From positions 3,293,501 through 3,357,500 of the forward strand of contig OX335659.1 in the NCBI GenBank assembly GCA_946894095.1: a DNA stretch of 64,000 bases. Direction: 5' to 3'. Both the position numbers and the translations under genes were made by a program. Source of the DNA: Incurvaria masculella. Taxonomy: Eukaryota; Arthropoda; Insecta; Lepidoptera; Incurvariidae. Below the pieces are notes generated by a model. The model had not been told where the DNA came from and ran no database searches. It saw nothing but the letters and a program-made list of their open reading frames with translations. Numbering within the stretch: position 1 is the stretch's first letter; each line of letters begins with the position of its first letter. Of this stretch, positions 50,411 through 61,785 are shown in pieces.

Positions 50411-50618
50411 TTTTGCCATGTCAGGACCTCAATTTTTATGTATAGCTACATTAACTAAACAACTGCTTGTTAATAAAACAAGCCATTTTTCATTTATTCA
50501 ATGCGATGGTACCAGTTAAACCCGGTTCGAGATTAACCCTGCCCCACGTTTGATTCTTGATTGCATACTGGAAAGCAAAGATAACAGAATGGTGACAATT
50601 ATATAATTATTATTATAT

Positions 50619-50827
50619 CTCAGGAATCAGGAATATTTCAGTCGAAAAAACCGCTTTTATATCGGTCGTCGAAGAGGTTTTCTCGATGGGAAAATTCCGG
50701 AGCACGGTGTTTAGATGATTCAAGGTTTTCCGTCGAGAAATACCTATGGCAACCGCTGTGAAATCGGTATACTAGACTGAAAGATTCCTGATTCCTGAGC
50801 ACGGCATTCCAAGAATAGGCCTACAGG
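50619..50827. mobile_element. Foldback MITE (family N), diverged
   Basis: CAGGAATCAGGAATATTTCA at the left and TGAAAGATTCCTGATTCCTG at the right are near-perfect reverse complements. The central AAAACCGCTTTTATA and TTTTCTCGATGGGAAAA blocks and the CCAAGAATAGGCCTACAG end match 17589-17807. Confidence 0.7.
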
Positions 50828-51340
50828 GTCGAAATCTAACCTAACAAAGCTTAAGTAAATATAATTTTTCGTACTAAACAGGTACAGTCGTTTTCTCTGA
50901 AATCTATACATCGAAAATAAAGACAAATTTGAGATCTCTTACTGTCATGCCGACATCAACTATAGAGTAAAAGGGACTTACGAATTCCTTCTCTTTTCAG
51001 TGTATACGTTGAATAGGAAACGACTGTACGTCTATGTGTACGAATGTGATATGAAACTTACCTTAATAACGAATGTCATAGAGGTGCAGAATGTCTGTGG
51101 AGTCGTGTCGTGACCTGTATGTATACAAATCGTCAGGAGGGGCGAGGTGACGGGTGCGGGGAGGGGTGGAAGATAGGATCATTAGAGCGAGAGCAGCACG
51201 CCGGGTGAGCCAGACATGTTTATTACACGCTTCTCTTTTACTGACAATTAGTGATGGCAAAGTTCGGTTTGAGCGATATCGATATTTCACAACTGTGAAA
51301 ATACCTTAGTGTGCAAAGCCTGCTTTACGTGCAAACACCG
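50828..51340. other. Non-genic stretch
   Basis: No gene or repeat recognised. TCTACTTAC-type splice signals were not evident. Confidence 0.35.
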
Positions 51341-51475
51341 TTTCGAGCCTTGGTGGCAGAGTGGTTTGGGACGCGTTTCTCCAGCGGGAAGGGTAGGTTT
51401 GGTACCCGGTGGGTGCACGCCTGTCTTTCTTGTTTACAGTTTGATAAGTGCATTTTTTTCACACGAATGCTTTAC
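51341..51475 (+). mobile_element. SINE with a different tRNA-like head
   Basis: GAGCCTTGGTGGCAGAGTGG (A-box-like) and AGGTTTGGTACCC (B-box-like) are followed by GCCTGTCTTTCTTGTTTACA and TTTGATAAGTGCATTTTTTT. The latter blocks parallel the SINE body. The head differs from the GCGGCTCGTAG type. Truncated after about 135 bp. Confidence 0.55.
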
Positions 51476-52746
51476 GGTAAAGAAAAACTTCGTCAGAAAA
51501 CCATACCACTTTCATGGTGTCAGCCTTTCCAGAAATAGCTAGAAGACACATCAATGGCTCGTCACAGATGATATGTCCAAATAACATCATTGGGCGAAAC
51601 GATGTTGCCATGATTCCGTCCGCGAGATCGAATGGCCCAGAAATGGCACCTATGATGATGTTTTTTTTTATATCATACGTACAAACTTTTCTTTGAACAA
51701 GAAACCATCGTTTATCGAACCGCTGCATAAAATACATATTTGGATTATTACAAATAAGTTATATCTTATCTTATCGAGAGTGAGATAAAGTGGGACGATA
51801 GATATCAAACTTAGTGTCATATCAGACTTAATCAGTGGATTGCGTCTTGTTATCGCCTAGTTACTAATGTGCATGTTATTCCAGGTTTCTCACTAAAAAT
51901 AGAAACGGTTATAAACATTTTAGCTAATGGATCCTCAAATAGAAGCGTCTTGTCACGGAATCAATACCTGTGGAATGACAAGTGACATAAATGTGCCATT
52001 GTGGTGAATGTTCTCACTACACTCGATATAATGGTAGGCATCATTGCAGGCTACATAAAAATATTACATAATGCCCATAGTCTTCAACGGCGACATCGTA
52101 AAGCGGAACATCCCTACTCTCAAAAGAATGTGAATCAGTTCCAACTTCACACAGCCTTTCACCGCTCTCTCCAAACTTGATACCGTAACCGCATTCTCTA
52201 CAAGCTCTCTGGCACGGAACAGAGGACCTGAACGAAGAATAACCCTTCTAGCAATACTGAGAGCCTATTGAAGTACTGCACGTTTTGAACATCTCTCTTC
52301 ATCATTGTGAATCTTAGGGAATTCTAAGAAATTATTCTCAGTGAGGAACCCAAGAAAACCTGTAGATTCCCTTCGCTATTAAAAAGATGGCGGGTTGAAT
52401 TTAAGTTCCCCGTTCAATAATTAAGGGTAGGTTCTGGCATGGCACCTAGTTCCTTCGAGACCTTTCAGTATTCCATTACCTACCCATAACGATCTTTATA
52501 CTTTTAGAGCACCTACATAGTTATGAAAACATATTCGAATTAGAAACCTTCTAATTCGAATTAGAAACCTTAGAATAAACCTCACGTGGAATTGTAGGTT
52601 GCCTTTTCAAATGTTAAAATCTATAAAACCCTACGCATTAGGTTATATTGCATCAAATTCTGTAGATAGCGGGGTTACATATTCACTCAATAATTCTTTT
52701 AACATGTCCTGTAACCTAAAAAAACTTCAGTAAGTGTAGATACACA
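51476..52746. other. Non-genic stretch; SINE tail scrap
   Basis: GTAGGTTCTGGCATGGCACC followed by TAGTTCC at about 52427-52455 is a SINE tail scrap. A direct repeat of TTCTAATTCGAATTAGAAAC lies at about 52535-52570. From about 52650 some codons may be frame-shifted 5' LINE sequence. No host gene recognised. Confidence 0.4.
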
Positions 52747-52770
52747 CACGCACCTCTCAGACCCACACGT

Positions 52771-54717
52771 GTGAAACATTTACCAGCTCCATGGCTAACA
52801 GAGGACATTCGGAGAATGATGGTGAAGAGGGATAGAGCCAAGATTAAACTTAAACATAATCCTTCCGATGCAAATCGCACCAAGTACAGGCTGCTCAGGA
52901 ATCGGTGTAACAGGATGTGTAGGGATGCCCAAAGACGCCACATTCATAATACTCTCGAAAATAGCTCTCCCGTCAATGCTTGGAAATTTCTTAAAACTCT
53001 TGGAGTTGGTAAAAAGTCTTCTACTGTCAGTAACAACATCGACATCAACGCCCTTAACAGGCATTTCTCCTCTCCTCTCACCACCATTGATCAAGTGGTA
53101 AAATGTCAAACTCTTCTTCAGCTTTCAGCTTTACCAACTCCGGAGCATGCTTCATTTACATTTCGCCAAGTCACTGACCGTGAAGTTAAGCTGATCCTGA
53201 ATTCAATTTCAACAAAAGCTGTAGGTGCCGACTGCATTAGCCTCGACATGCTCTCACCACTGCTGGCCGAACTGCTACCTATAATTACATTTATTCTAAA
53301 TCATTCCCTATCCAGTGGATCTTTTCCGAGTACCTGGAAAAGGGCTTACATCATTCCTGTCCCAAAAATTTCAAATCCTTCTTCTTTCAGTCAATATCGC
53401 CCTATTTCTATTTTACCTGTATTGTCAAAAATTCTGGAGCGCATTGTTCACCAGCAGTTGGCCAGCTTCCTTGCCGGCAATCACTTGCTGAACCCAATGC
53501 AGTCAGGTTTCCGACCTTGCCACAGCACCGTTACTGCTCTCGTCAAAGTAACTGAAGATGTCCGAACAAATATGGAAAACAAGAATCTTACAGTCTTAAC
53601 TTTGTTGGACTTCAGCAATGCATTCAACACAGTGGACTTTGACATCATGCTTGGTATTCTACGAACGCTTAACTTATCTCCGGCAGTGCTTGACTGGTTC
53701 GCGTCTTATCTCTGTGGTCGACATCAGTGTATCAGAATTGACAATGTGTGTTCTGACTGGGCTGATTTAACTGCTGGTGTTCCACAGGGTGGCGTGTTAT
53801 CTCCTCTGTTATTCTCTATATTTATTAATCTAATTTCAAATATGTTAACTTCTCTTTACCACCTTTATGCCGATGACTTACAGCTGTACTTGCATTGCTC
53901 CTTTGATAATTTGGCACATACCGTATCAGAAATGAATGTGAATTTGGATCATATCCTAAATTGGACAAAATCATTTGGTCTGACGGTAAATCCTATGAAA
54001 TCACAAGTCATAATAGTCGGCAGCCCTAGACTTGTATCGAAGATTGATCACAATACATTACCAGCGGTAATCTACAATGAAGTAGTTATACCGTACTCTA
54101 AAACAGTAAAAAATCTAGGCATTTTAATTGATGACACCCTGTCATGGGCGCCCCAGGTAAATGAGATCAGCAGGAAAATCTTTGCTGCCGCCCACTCTTT
54201 AAAACGCTTACAGAGTTTCCTTCCAATCCGTACCAAAATCGCGTTGACGCAAACTCTCCTACTTCCAATTTTAGATTATGCAGATGTGTGCTTTTTGGAT
54301 TTAACTGAAGTTCTCCTTGATAAATTGGAACGTTTACAGAATCTCTGCATTCGCTACATATATGGTCTGCGTAAATACGACCATGTATCGCAGTACCGTC
54401 GTCAGCTTAAATGGCTACCCATTCGTTATCGAAGGAACTGTCACATACTCACTCTTCTTTTTGGGGTCTTAAATAACCCTCACTCTCCTGAGTACCTTCG
54501 TTCCCGATTCTTGCACCTATCTTCACACGGTCTCCCTCTACGTTCTAGCGACGACAGTATCCTTGCGATTCCCCGCCATACAACTTGCTTCTTTTCCAAC
54601 TCCTTCACTGTACATGCAGTACGTCTGTGGAACTCGTTGCCTTCCTCCGTCCGCTCTTGTCAAACTATCGGCTCTTTCAAGTCGAGAATCAAGGAGTTTT
54701 ATTTAAATGAAATCTGA
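52771..54717 (+). CDS. LINE reverse transcriptase (ORF2-type), N-terminally truncated
   Basis: This is the longest open frame here: 648 codons from GTG 52771. The same frame is open back to 52720, reading THAPLRPTRV just before, so the GTG is not a true start. The order is: APWLTEDIRRMMVKRDRA (residues 7-24), the linker that follows the AP endonuclease in many LINEs; QYRPISILPVLSKILERI (fingers); LLDFSNAF with catalytic Asp at about 280; AGVPQGGVLSPLL at about 335-347; YADD at 366-369; NPMKSQVIIVG; KNLGIL; LPILDYADV; then SSHGLPLRS and SNSFTVHAVRLWNSLP near the C-terminus. No internal stop or frameshift is present. The AP endonuclease is missing, so the copy is 5'-truncated and presumably cannot move alone. 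It resembles Jockey/CR1-group elements; exact clade not assigned. The antisense pseudogene at 16257-17240 is a relative. Confidence 0.92.
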   Translation: MKHLPAPWLTEDIRRMMVKRDRAKIKLKHNPSDANRTKYRLLRNRCNRMCRDAQRRHIHNTLENSSPVNAWKFLKTLGVGKKSSTVSNNIDINALNRHFSSPLTTIDQVVKCQTLLQLSALPTPEHASFTFRQVTDREVKLILNSISTKAVGADCISLDMLSPLLAELLPIITFILNHSLSSGSFPSTWKRAYIIPVPKISNPSSFSQYRPISILPVLSKILERIVHQQLASFLAGNHLLNPMQSGFRPCHSTVTALVKVTEDVRTNMENKNLTVLTLLDFSNAFNTVDFDIMLGILRTLNLSPAVLDWFASYLCGRHQCIRIDNVCSDWADLTAGVPQGGVLSPLLFSIFINLISNMLTSLYHLYADDLQLYLHCSFDNLAHTVSEMNVNLDHILNWTKSFGLTVNPMKSQVIIVGSPRLVSKIDHNTLPAVIYNEVVIPYSKTVKNLGILIDDTLSWAPQVNEISRKIFAAAHSLKRLQSFLPIRTKIALTQTLLLPILDYADVCFLDLTEVLLDKLERLQNLCIRYIYGLRKYDHVSQYRRQLKWLPIRYRRNCHILTLLFGVLNNPHSPEYLRSRFLHLSSHGLPLRSSDDSILAIPRHTTCFFSNSFTVHAVRLWNSLPSSVRSCQTIGSFKSRIKEFYLNEI

Positions 54718-55158
54718 ATATACTATTTTTATCGCTGTACATCTTTCTTTTTATTATCATCAAAGAAATAGGTATATATTTTTGTTTTGTTTTAATTTGT
54801 TCCTAAATTGTGGATATACAATATATATTTTAGTATATTGTATTATATATATTAGTTTATTTTATTCAAAGTATGCTTGTATTGTCATGTAAATTATGGT
54901 TTATGTATGTTTATACTGTATGTATATATTTTTATTTTATTTGCTTTATTATTTTCCTTTCAAATTGCTATTGTGTACCTACCTACAGATATTTTAGATT
55001 GTCTCTCCTCATCACCCCAAAGGTTGACTGGAAGAAATCACTCCTAGTGATAAGTCCGCCTTTGTGCAATTTTGTTGTTGTTTCGAATTGTTTTTGTAAT
55101 TGTACTTGTTTTCTATTGCACAATAAAGAATTTATTCATTCATTCATTCATTCATACA
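54718..55158 (+). repeat. LINE 3' UTR and (ATTC)n tail
   Basis: AT-rich 3' UTR, then CCAAAGGTTGACTGGAAGAA, GTGATAAGTCCGCCTTTGTG and GCACAATAAAGAATTTATTC, with an ATTC-unit tail ending near 55155. The AATAAA is the probable polyadenylation signal. Short 3' ends of the same subfamily lie at 49985 and 42564 (minus). Confidence 0.85.
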
Positions 55159-56351
55159 TTGGTAGTTCAGCGACGTAATTTAAATTACAGTAACTCACAT
55201 TAATGTCACTTTTACAAAGATACTAGTGAGTTTCGTTCTTTATTGATTTCTAGTTGTCAGTTATAATTATGAAAGATAATATTTGATTTGATATTTAAAG
55301 AAATATTTTCGAAAATTGTGGACTATTTTGCGATCCTACCTGCGTAAGACGAATATGGCATCTCTGAGGTTTCGGTTTTTTTCAAATCTAAAAAGATCAT
55401 TAAACATGTGACCATATTAATTAAAAACAGATCTGAATATTTATATTTTTTCATATTTGTTATTAGTTAAGGTTAAATTAAAAAAAAAATGCAGAATTGT
55501 TTTCATTATGACAGTTCGGTTAGAGAATGGATCATGTCATCAGAATTTTGCAAGTTCAAATCCTGCCTCAGATGAACAACCATTTTTCCTTCTTTAAATA
55601 ATTTAATGACAAATAAATCAAGTGTAGGTAGGTAGCTGTTGTTGTGTAACCACAAGTAAACTGCTATTATAATTCTCTAGAAATCTATATTCAAAAATAT
55701 ATTGAAGTATCAAATAGTTTCAAAGATATTTTTCTTTAATACATTGGATACTCACGGTTTATTTACCTAACATAGATATTTCCTCAAACACGAATTTCAT
55801 CTGAAAGCAAATTGAATTTGTGAAACAAACCATTGCCTTCCTAATAATTATGCAAGTTTCCTAGTATTTCGCTTAGCTCTCTGACTCAATTAGTATTCCG
55901 GGAAGAGAATGATAAACAGACCATTTTCATTCACTACGTCAATATTAAACTATCAATCCTAGCCCTCCCGAATCAGTACAGTCACCTACACAAGTCCTCG
56001 TCTGTTGTCTACGAGAAAATCTTGGGTTGGACGTCCGTTCCTTGTCAAACGAAACGTTTCCAGTTCAAATACTGGCCGTGGTCGAGTTTTGTGGGTGACT
56101 GTAGGACAGTGGCCGCAAAGTGCTGCAGACATTAAAGACAGTGGGGTTGGACGGCTCGTCCTTGGTTAGGATAAATAATTCATGAAATTAGGCGCGTTAC
56201 CCAAGCCACGCATACGGCCTCCGTCTCGCAACGTAGGGCCTCTGTGTTGACATAACCGTGACATTTTATGTATTTTATAGAGTAAATAAATAATGAGATT
56301 TTCTCGATTCAATGGTTATAGTTAAATGCAAAGCGATAAATAAAAAATAAA
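55159..56351. other. Non-genic stretch with tRNA-like remnants
   Basis: Two weak tRNA-like segments are visible. One is at 55514-55582 (CGGTTAGAGAATGG then GCAAGTTCAAATCCTGCC). The other is at about 56060-56090 (CCAGTTCAAATACTGGCC). Either could be a SINE head. No gene recognised. Confidence 0.35.
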
Positions 56352-56716
56352 AAAATGGCCAGGTGCGAATTTGAATCGCGTACCAGGTTTCGTGAACGTT
56401 TGTGTTTTTTTTGTGATACTGACCAACAAATTAACGGCCTCCTTTTTTAATAATACTGTAAGTAACATGTAAATTTGATTTATTTGCGAATTAAAAATAT
56501 TCGGAATAAGTGACCGTATTGTTTGATCGTGTAGACTTAGAAGTTTGCTATTTTTTACAGCTCCAAGGGACTATGAGCTAAATATTTTTTTATCAAATTT
56601 AATTTAATACCTTCACTCATTTCTGAGAAAAAGGCTCTTAACACACTGACCGACCGACAGACGGACAAGGAAGGGGCTCCTTAGGGTTTTTACTTTTGAG
56701 GAACGGAACCCTAAAA
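56352..56716 (+). mobile_element. Family A variant, strongly diverged
   Basis: Left AAAAATGGCCAGGTGCGAAT and right GAGGAACGGAACCCTAAAA match the family ends. Between them only a short CAGACGGACAAGG stretch recalls the ACGG tract. The palindrome is eroded (GTGCGAATTTGAATCGCG). It may be a related subfamily. Confidence 0.65.
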
Positions 56717-57756
56717 CATTAAATAATATTAAAATAAAAGAAGTCTACATTGTGTATGTTCGTACATTCATGCAAATATATCAAATAAACAATGGGTCTT
56801 AAGAAAGTAATATGTACATAGTATACACATATTATGATGCCCATGAAAATACATATAAACTTGCTCAACGAAATATCTTTATTTTTATTTATTTATTTCA
56901 AATTCGTCGGTAACACCATATCACAAAGGTATGACGATCTAATTACAGTTACAATAAATTATTACTTATTAAATTAATATTAAAATTAAATTAAATTAAA
57001 TTCAATACAAACATTTTCTTCTTTTCAATACACACATTAACCCTCATTACACAAAAATGTTTATTATTTTGATTTCTTATTATTATTTTTACATTCTAAA
57101 AACGTTGGTTAACCGCTGATGCACTGATTTCAAACCATTAACTAAATTAACGAACAAGATTCGACAAAACAGACGACTCCAAATGAAATCTAATAGACAA
57201 AATAAGTTATCAAAAACTGTTCGATGTGTAATGGATATAGCGTTATGTACATACTCAAGGTCGAAATTGTATTTTCAATGTACGTGAGCAAATGTTTGAG
57301 CCTAAAGCAAACTATGTTGAAGGATATTTTCCCTTAACGACTGTAGGAAATAGTAATGATAGCCCGGAATGGAACACCACAGCTTTCAAGACACTATAAC
57401 TATTAGAAGGGTCAGCGGTATGCTGTGGGTATACAAGTAGCCATGGACAGAAAGGTCCAATGAATATGCATGCATTAATATTATAATGAATAGTGTCTGT
57501 ATAAGCTATCTGAAATATATTAGTTATTCGTTTGTTGACCTTAATTTTATTAGGAAAAGGGATATACATAAATCGTTATTTATTTCTATTTTGTTTATAT
57601 ATAATCATATCCAACTTTTTTAGATTATTATTTATCATTGTTTTGGTAATAACTATAAAAAGGAAATTAGTACGTCAGATCAAGAAAAAAAACTATTCAA
57701 TAATAATAAGTTTGAAAGGACACTGCGCAAGATAAATTATGTAGGTTGATATCTTA
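56717..57756. other. Non-genic AT-rich stretch
   Basis: About 1 kb without recognised gene or repeat. ATTTATTTATTT and AAATTAAATTAAATT simple runs occur at about 56880 and 56990. Confidence 0.4.
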
Positions 57757-57960
57757 ATCATTGCAGTCAAAATGCCTTAGCCTGGTCTTAAACAAGCGCT
57801 GAGTTATCTTAATCAACACTTCAATCGCTTTTATTACTGAAGTGCTGATTATCTTGTACTGCTATTGGTTGCAAGCTGGTAAGACAGGCCCTTATAATGT
57901 GCAGCTAATCACTCCACGGTGAAAAAGACCCTTAGTATAGGATCAATACGCGAAGCTAGT
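57757..57960 (+). repeat. Dispersed repeat (family X) with 149-bp insertion
   Basis: The ends match 47757-47850. An insert at 57781-57929 is flanked by CCTTAG (57775-57780 and 57930-57935), and the uninterrupted copy has one CCTTAG. The insert has partial internal symmetry (ATCAACACTTCA and TGAAGTGCTGAT). Confidence 0.65.
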
Positions 57961-58535
57961 TCCACCTAGTGGAACTGATCGAGGGACGAGGGAAGTATAC
58001 TGTCGAATCAAATGGTTGTTTCCAGCTTGAAAGATACATAGTTTACACTTTATCCCAAAACAAAAAAAATCGATGTTGTCCCGAGCGGAGCCGGGTAAAG
58101 CAGCTAACAAACGATACAATTTATGTTTTCGTTTTGGATTCGTTAATTTTCAGTAATTCGAAAAACCTTAAGGTTATTTTCAACATGTTTTCATCACTAA
58201 TTCCTTTACCGCACTCTCTGCCCACCCCCGACAGATTTACAATTTTAAGTTAAAACGTTTACGTTAGGTATAGGAAAAATAAGCAAAATCGTTTGTTCAA
58301 AACTTAGCTATTTGTGGCCATGCCGTGGGCATTTCACCTTATCAAGAACCCATCCTGCTGGAAATTCATAAAATCAGTACAAGCATCTTCCATGGAACTA
58401 CTCGTATAATAATACATTGCACTGGATGTTCAAGACGTTCAAGACATTCAATTTATGAATGTGTATTACACATTACTAAATCCGACCTTCACTCTAATAA
58501 AATTAACCAATTTTATATAACGCAATCATCATACG
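57961..58535. other. Non-genic stretch with a family E scrap
   Basis: CCCGAGCGGAGCCGGGTAAA (about 58080) is the reverse of a family E start. No gene recognised. Confidence 0.4.
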
Positions 58536-58897
58536 AATAGCTCGTAGCTTAGTGTCGCAGGGACTTGCATTGCATTCCAGAGGTCTGGGTTCAAAACCTC
58601 GTCCCGGTTATGTACCACTTTTTTTCTCTTTCTTAGTTAGATAAGTGCATTTCGTCACGAATCCGGGCTGTTCCATGGTTCGGAATCCATGTTCAACAGT
58701 AGGTCGCATCGCATTGGATAAAAAGATGTTCGAACGGCAATGAATTATTGTCCTTGTTTACCGTCTAGTTTCTATGTTGCCGTGCTCATTAAGGGAAGGT
58801 CCTGGTATGGCACCTAATTCCTGCGGGAACGCGGTGTTAGGCTAATATCATGACTGTGGGTTTATTTTTAGCCATCCATGTCCAGTTATATAAAAAA
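58536..58897 (+). mobile_element. tRNA-headed SINE, diverged, internally deleted
   Basis: Head ATAGCTCGTAGCTTAGTGTC, B box GGGTTCAAAACC, body CTTTTTTTCTCTTTC and GGTTCGGAATCCATG. The TCCCC to GGGTTGGTACC segment is lost. The tail AAGGGAAGGTCCTGGTATGG and ...TTTTAGCCATCCATG end in AAAAAA. Confidence 0.82.
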
Positions 58898-59647
58898 TAC
58901 ATAGAACAGAGAAATATTTGACATTAGCGCAAAACTAGATTTCATCTTCTCTAGGGAGAGCAAACAACCATTTTTATTTCATTTTAATTTCTCGCTCGGA
59001 CTAAATTTTTTAAAAGCACTCGGTCCGTCATTAAAAATGAAATAAACACGATCTCCAGGGGGACCCCGACATTTCTTCATTACTTTACGAGATAAACATT
59101 TTCCGGATGCGACAGTGAAAAAAACCTCCTTCCAGGGCCCCTCAGTCGTTCATAATAGTATTAAATTACGGGCCCCGCTTCTATCGGAGGCCCTTTATAA
59201 ATATCTTATCAGACGGCGGCCAGGAACTCCTGGTTCGGCCTGCGGAACGTCGGACGTATATTTCCCTGCGAAATAATTATTTTGCGGCATTCTTGAGTAC
59301 GTCGCGAGGTATACGGAAGAATCTTTCCGAAATTATTTTACCATGACGTGGAGGGCGGAAAACAATTTTGCAAACTCATCTGAAGGGACAGCATGATACA
59401 GAATTAAATAGGATGAAATAAAGAGAAATATTATAAATTTTAAGCTGATACATACAGATTTTGTAAATTACCCGCCTTGTTACTTAAAGTTAGCCAAAAT
59501 TTTTGGAGACTGCACGCATATTCTCGAATTGTGTACAGGGTATTGAAACGGCCAGTATACATAATTTGGGAAACGATTTATTGGGATTAAAATACACAAA
59601 AAAGTTTAACCAGTTCCAGGTAAAAAGTTAGACTTTCCATTAAAAAA
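58898..59647. other. Non-genic stretch
   Basis: No gene or repeat recognised. Confidence 0.4.
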
Positions 59648-59884
59648 TTAGGGCTGATTTTTCAATAGTCAGATAAACAACCAGATAATTATTCGACGGA
59701 TTTATTTACGCTTCTGCTTATCCATCCGATATAATAAGTCCATATGTTTATTAGTAAAATTATAGTGAGATAATTGTGATAGAAAATAGAATTGCTCCGG
59801 AAATGACTATCCGCCTTTGAAGCAACGTGAATTTGTACTATCAGTCTGATAAGTACTATCTGAGGATTGAAAAATCAGCCCTTA
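59648..59884. mobile_element. PIF/Harbinger-like MITE (family S), best copy
   Basis: TTA flanks (59648-59650, 59882-59884) enclose inverted ends GGGCTGATTTTTCAAT and ATTGAAAAATCAGCCC, 16 bp perfect. The 3-bp TTA duplication is the signature of PIF/Harbinger transposases. 231 bp, non-coding. Relatives at 20858 and 42409. Confidence 0.85.
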
Positions 59885-59929
59885 GTGTAAAAATAATATA
59901 ATAAATAGAACGTGGGAACGTTGTGTGTG

Positions 59930-60020
59930 ATTGGACATGGAGGGCTAATATAAAACGTACTGTCATGACATTAGCATGAAACGTCACCTGGGTTCCAGGT
60001 TCCATGCCAAGACCTTGCGT
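59930..60020 (-). repeat. SINE tail fragment, minus
   Basis: GACATGGAGGGCTAATAT, TGTCATGACATTAGC and GGTTCCATGCCAAGACCTT are the reverse of the shared tail. No body. Confidence 0.6.
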
Positions 60021-60448
60021 ATGTACGGTAACATCGCGTCAAATTACACTAGACGTAAACATAAATTTAAAAAATGAATATCTCGGTAATTAGACAAAAA
60101 AATATTCACTTTTGTGTGATTACGCTGTGATTTACGTGATGTAGTGACCCTTGCAATATCCTGTATATGTATGAAACGCATATAGAATCCATCCATGAAA
60201 AATATCTACTAAGGGAATAAAGAAGACGTAAAAAGAACACTAAGAACATAGTGTAAGACTGGACGCATATCAGGAAACAAAATGTTCGCTGGAGTGTTAC
60301 GTGTCTATTAATTCGGCCACCCGATTTATGACTAAAGAAATAGAGTCGAATTGAGAACCTCCTCCTTTTTTGAAGTCGTTTAAAAAATCGAGAAAACGGT
60401 CAGGCTCCGGTTGATCGCGCTCCAGTTTAGCTTAACCTCGATTATTTT
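60021..60448. other. Non-genic stretch with a family Q scrap
   Basis: GAGAACCTCCTCCTTTTTTG, then AAGTCGTTT at about 60353-60382, is the reverse of the family Q start. No gene recognised. Confidence 0.45.
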
Positions 60449-60888
60449 GAGCGGCTCGTAGCGTAGTGGCGAGGGAACATGCCAAGCATACCAGAGGTCT
60501 GGGTTCAAATCCTCGCGGCGTTCATGCACCACTTTCTTTCTCTTTCCGAGTTGGATAAGTGCATTTAGTCACGAATGCGAGCTGCTCCATGGTTCGGAAT
60601 CCATGTAAGGATTCCGAACCATGGAGCCCTGCCCTTCCCTGTAGGTCCCCTTCCCTTACTAGGTGGTAGGATTAAAGCCCGCCCGGGTTGGTACCATCTC
60701 ATTGGATGAAAAGATGGACGAAGCGGCAATGAAATATTGTCCTTGTTCTCCATCCAGCTCAATGTAGCTGTGCTCATAAAGGGAAGGTCCTGTCAAGGCA
60801 CCTAATTCCTTCGGGAATGTTATGTATTGGGCTAATATCATAACGGTAGTTGTGTGGTATTAGCCATCAATGTCTGGTTGCATTAAAC
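60449..60888 (+). mobile_element. tRNA-headed SINE with an internal inverted duplication
   Basis: Head GAGCGGCTCGTAGCGTAGTG, B box GGGTTCAAATCC, full body and tail. At 60584-60627 the segment GCTCCATGGTTCGGAATCC is followed after 6 bases by its exact reverse complement, adding about 40 bp. Ends TGGTTGCATTAAAC. Confidence 0.88.
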
Positions 60889-61324
60889 AAAATAGTGAAC
60901 GCCGAGGCGCCGCTGGACAATCGAAGCTGACGAATAGGCCAATACATCCAGATCTTTTAGGCAGGGTAAGCGGACATGTCTTGATCTATCTATCGGACGA
61001 GAGGGCCGTGGCCTGGAAGGGAAGGGTTCCGTACCCGGGGGGGAGGGGGTGGGGGGGGGTGCGGGCGGCGGGGGTCACCTGAATGTGGCTCGTTTGATCG
61101 TGTCATCCCATCGTCCGTTCCAGCACCTCCGACTGTAATTTCATCATCCCACTTGGTCGGGCCGTCGAAGGCACCTATATACATATATGTATATAGATGG
61201 AAAATGCATGTGTGAAATATATATTGCCAACATTTCGTTTTAATCTTAAGCGAGACATGGATAAGACAGAAGAGGAACGATCACGAGGTCACGAGGTTTT
61301 TTTCTAGAAAATTGCATTTGCCAG
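60889..61324. other. Non-genic stretch with a G-rich run
   Basis: Contains the G-rich run at 61036-61075 and an ACATATATGT palindrome near 61180. No gene recognised. Confidence 0.4.
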
Positions 61325-61458
61325 AACTGCACGAAATTGACACGGGAAGCACCAGCTTTTAAATAAAAAATAATCATCAAAATCGGTTCACCCAGGCAAA
61401 AATTCTGAGGTAACAAACAAAAAAAATACAGTCAAATTGAGTATCTCCTCCTTTTTTA
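61325..61458 (-). repeat. Family Q fragment, minus
   Basis: Reverse of 31803-31950: GGGAAGCACCAGCTTTTAAA, AATCGGTTCACCCAGGCAAA and AATTGAGTATCTCCTCCTTT. Confidence 0.7.
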
Positions 61459-61662
61459 CAAATATTGAATTTATAAAAAATATAGAAAATAAATTTGAGA
61501 AGTTCGATTTACAACGAATATTTGAAATGAATTTTACTGGATTATTTCATCGGGAACGAACGGACCTTTTCAGAAATAATTGGTTGAATTTGTTAAGATT
61601 ATACATGAAGATTCAATATAATGTAACCTTTTGATTTTTGCGGACCTGTTTTCAAATAGCTG
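61459..61662. other. Non-genic stretch
   Basis: A 65-codon frame (61437-61634) has no recognisable domain. Confidence 0.35.
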
Positions 61663-61785
61663 GAAATGGATAGCTAATATAACGTGCTAACCGTCCTGAT
61701 ATTATCCCAACAAAGGTTTATGCTTATTCCCAAAGGAAATACCTTCCTTTATGAGCATGGTTATATTGGACGCAGATGGATGCAC
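61663..61785 (-). repeat. SINE tail fragment, minus
   Basis: ATGGATAGCTAATAT, ATATTATCC and CCTTCCTTTATGAGCATGG are the reverse of the shared SINE tail. Confidence 0.6.

Noticed and set aside
51459..51737. Minus-strand 92-codon frame
   Set aside because: Partly overlaps a SINE fragment and lacks any motif; a second frame is open opposite.
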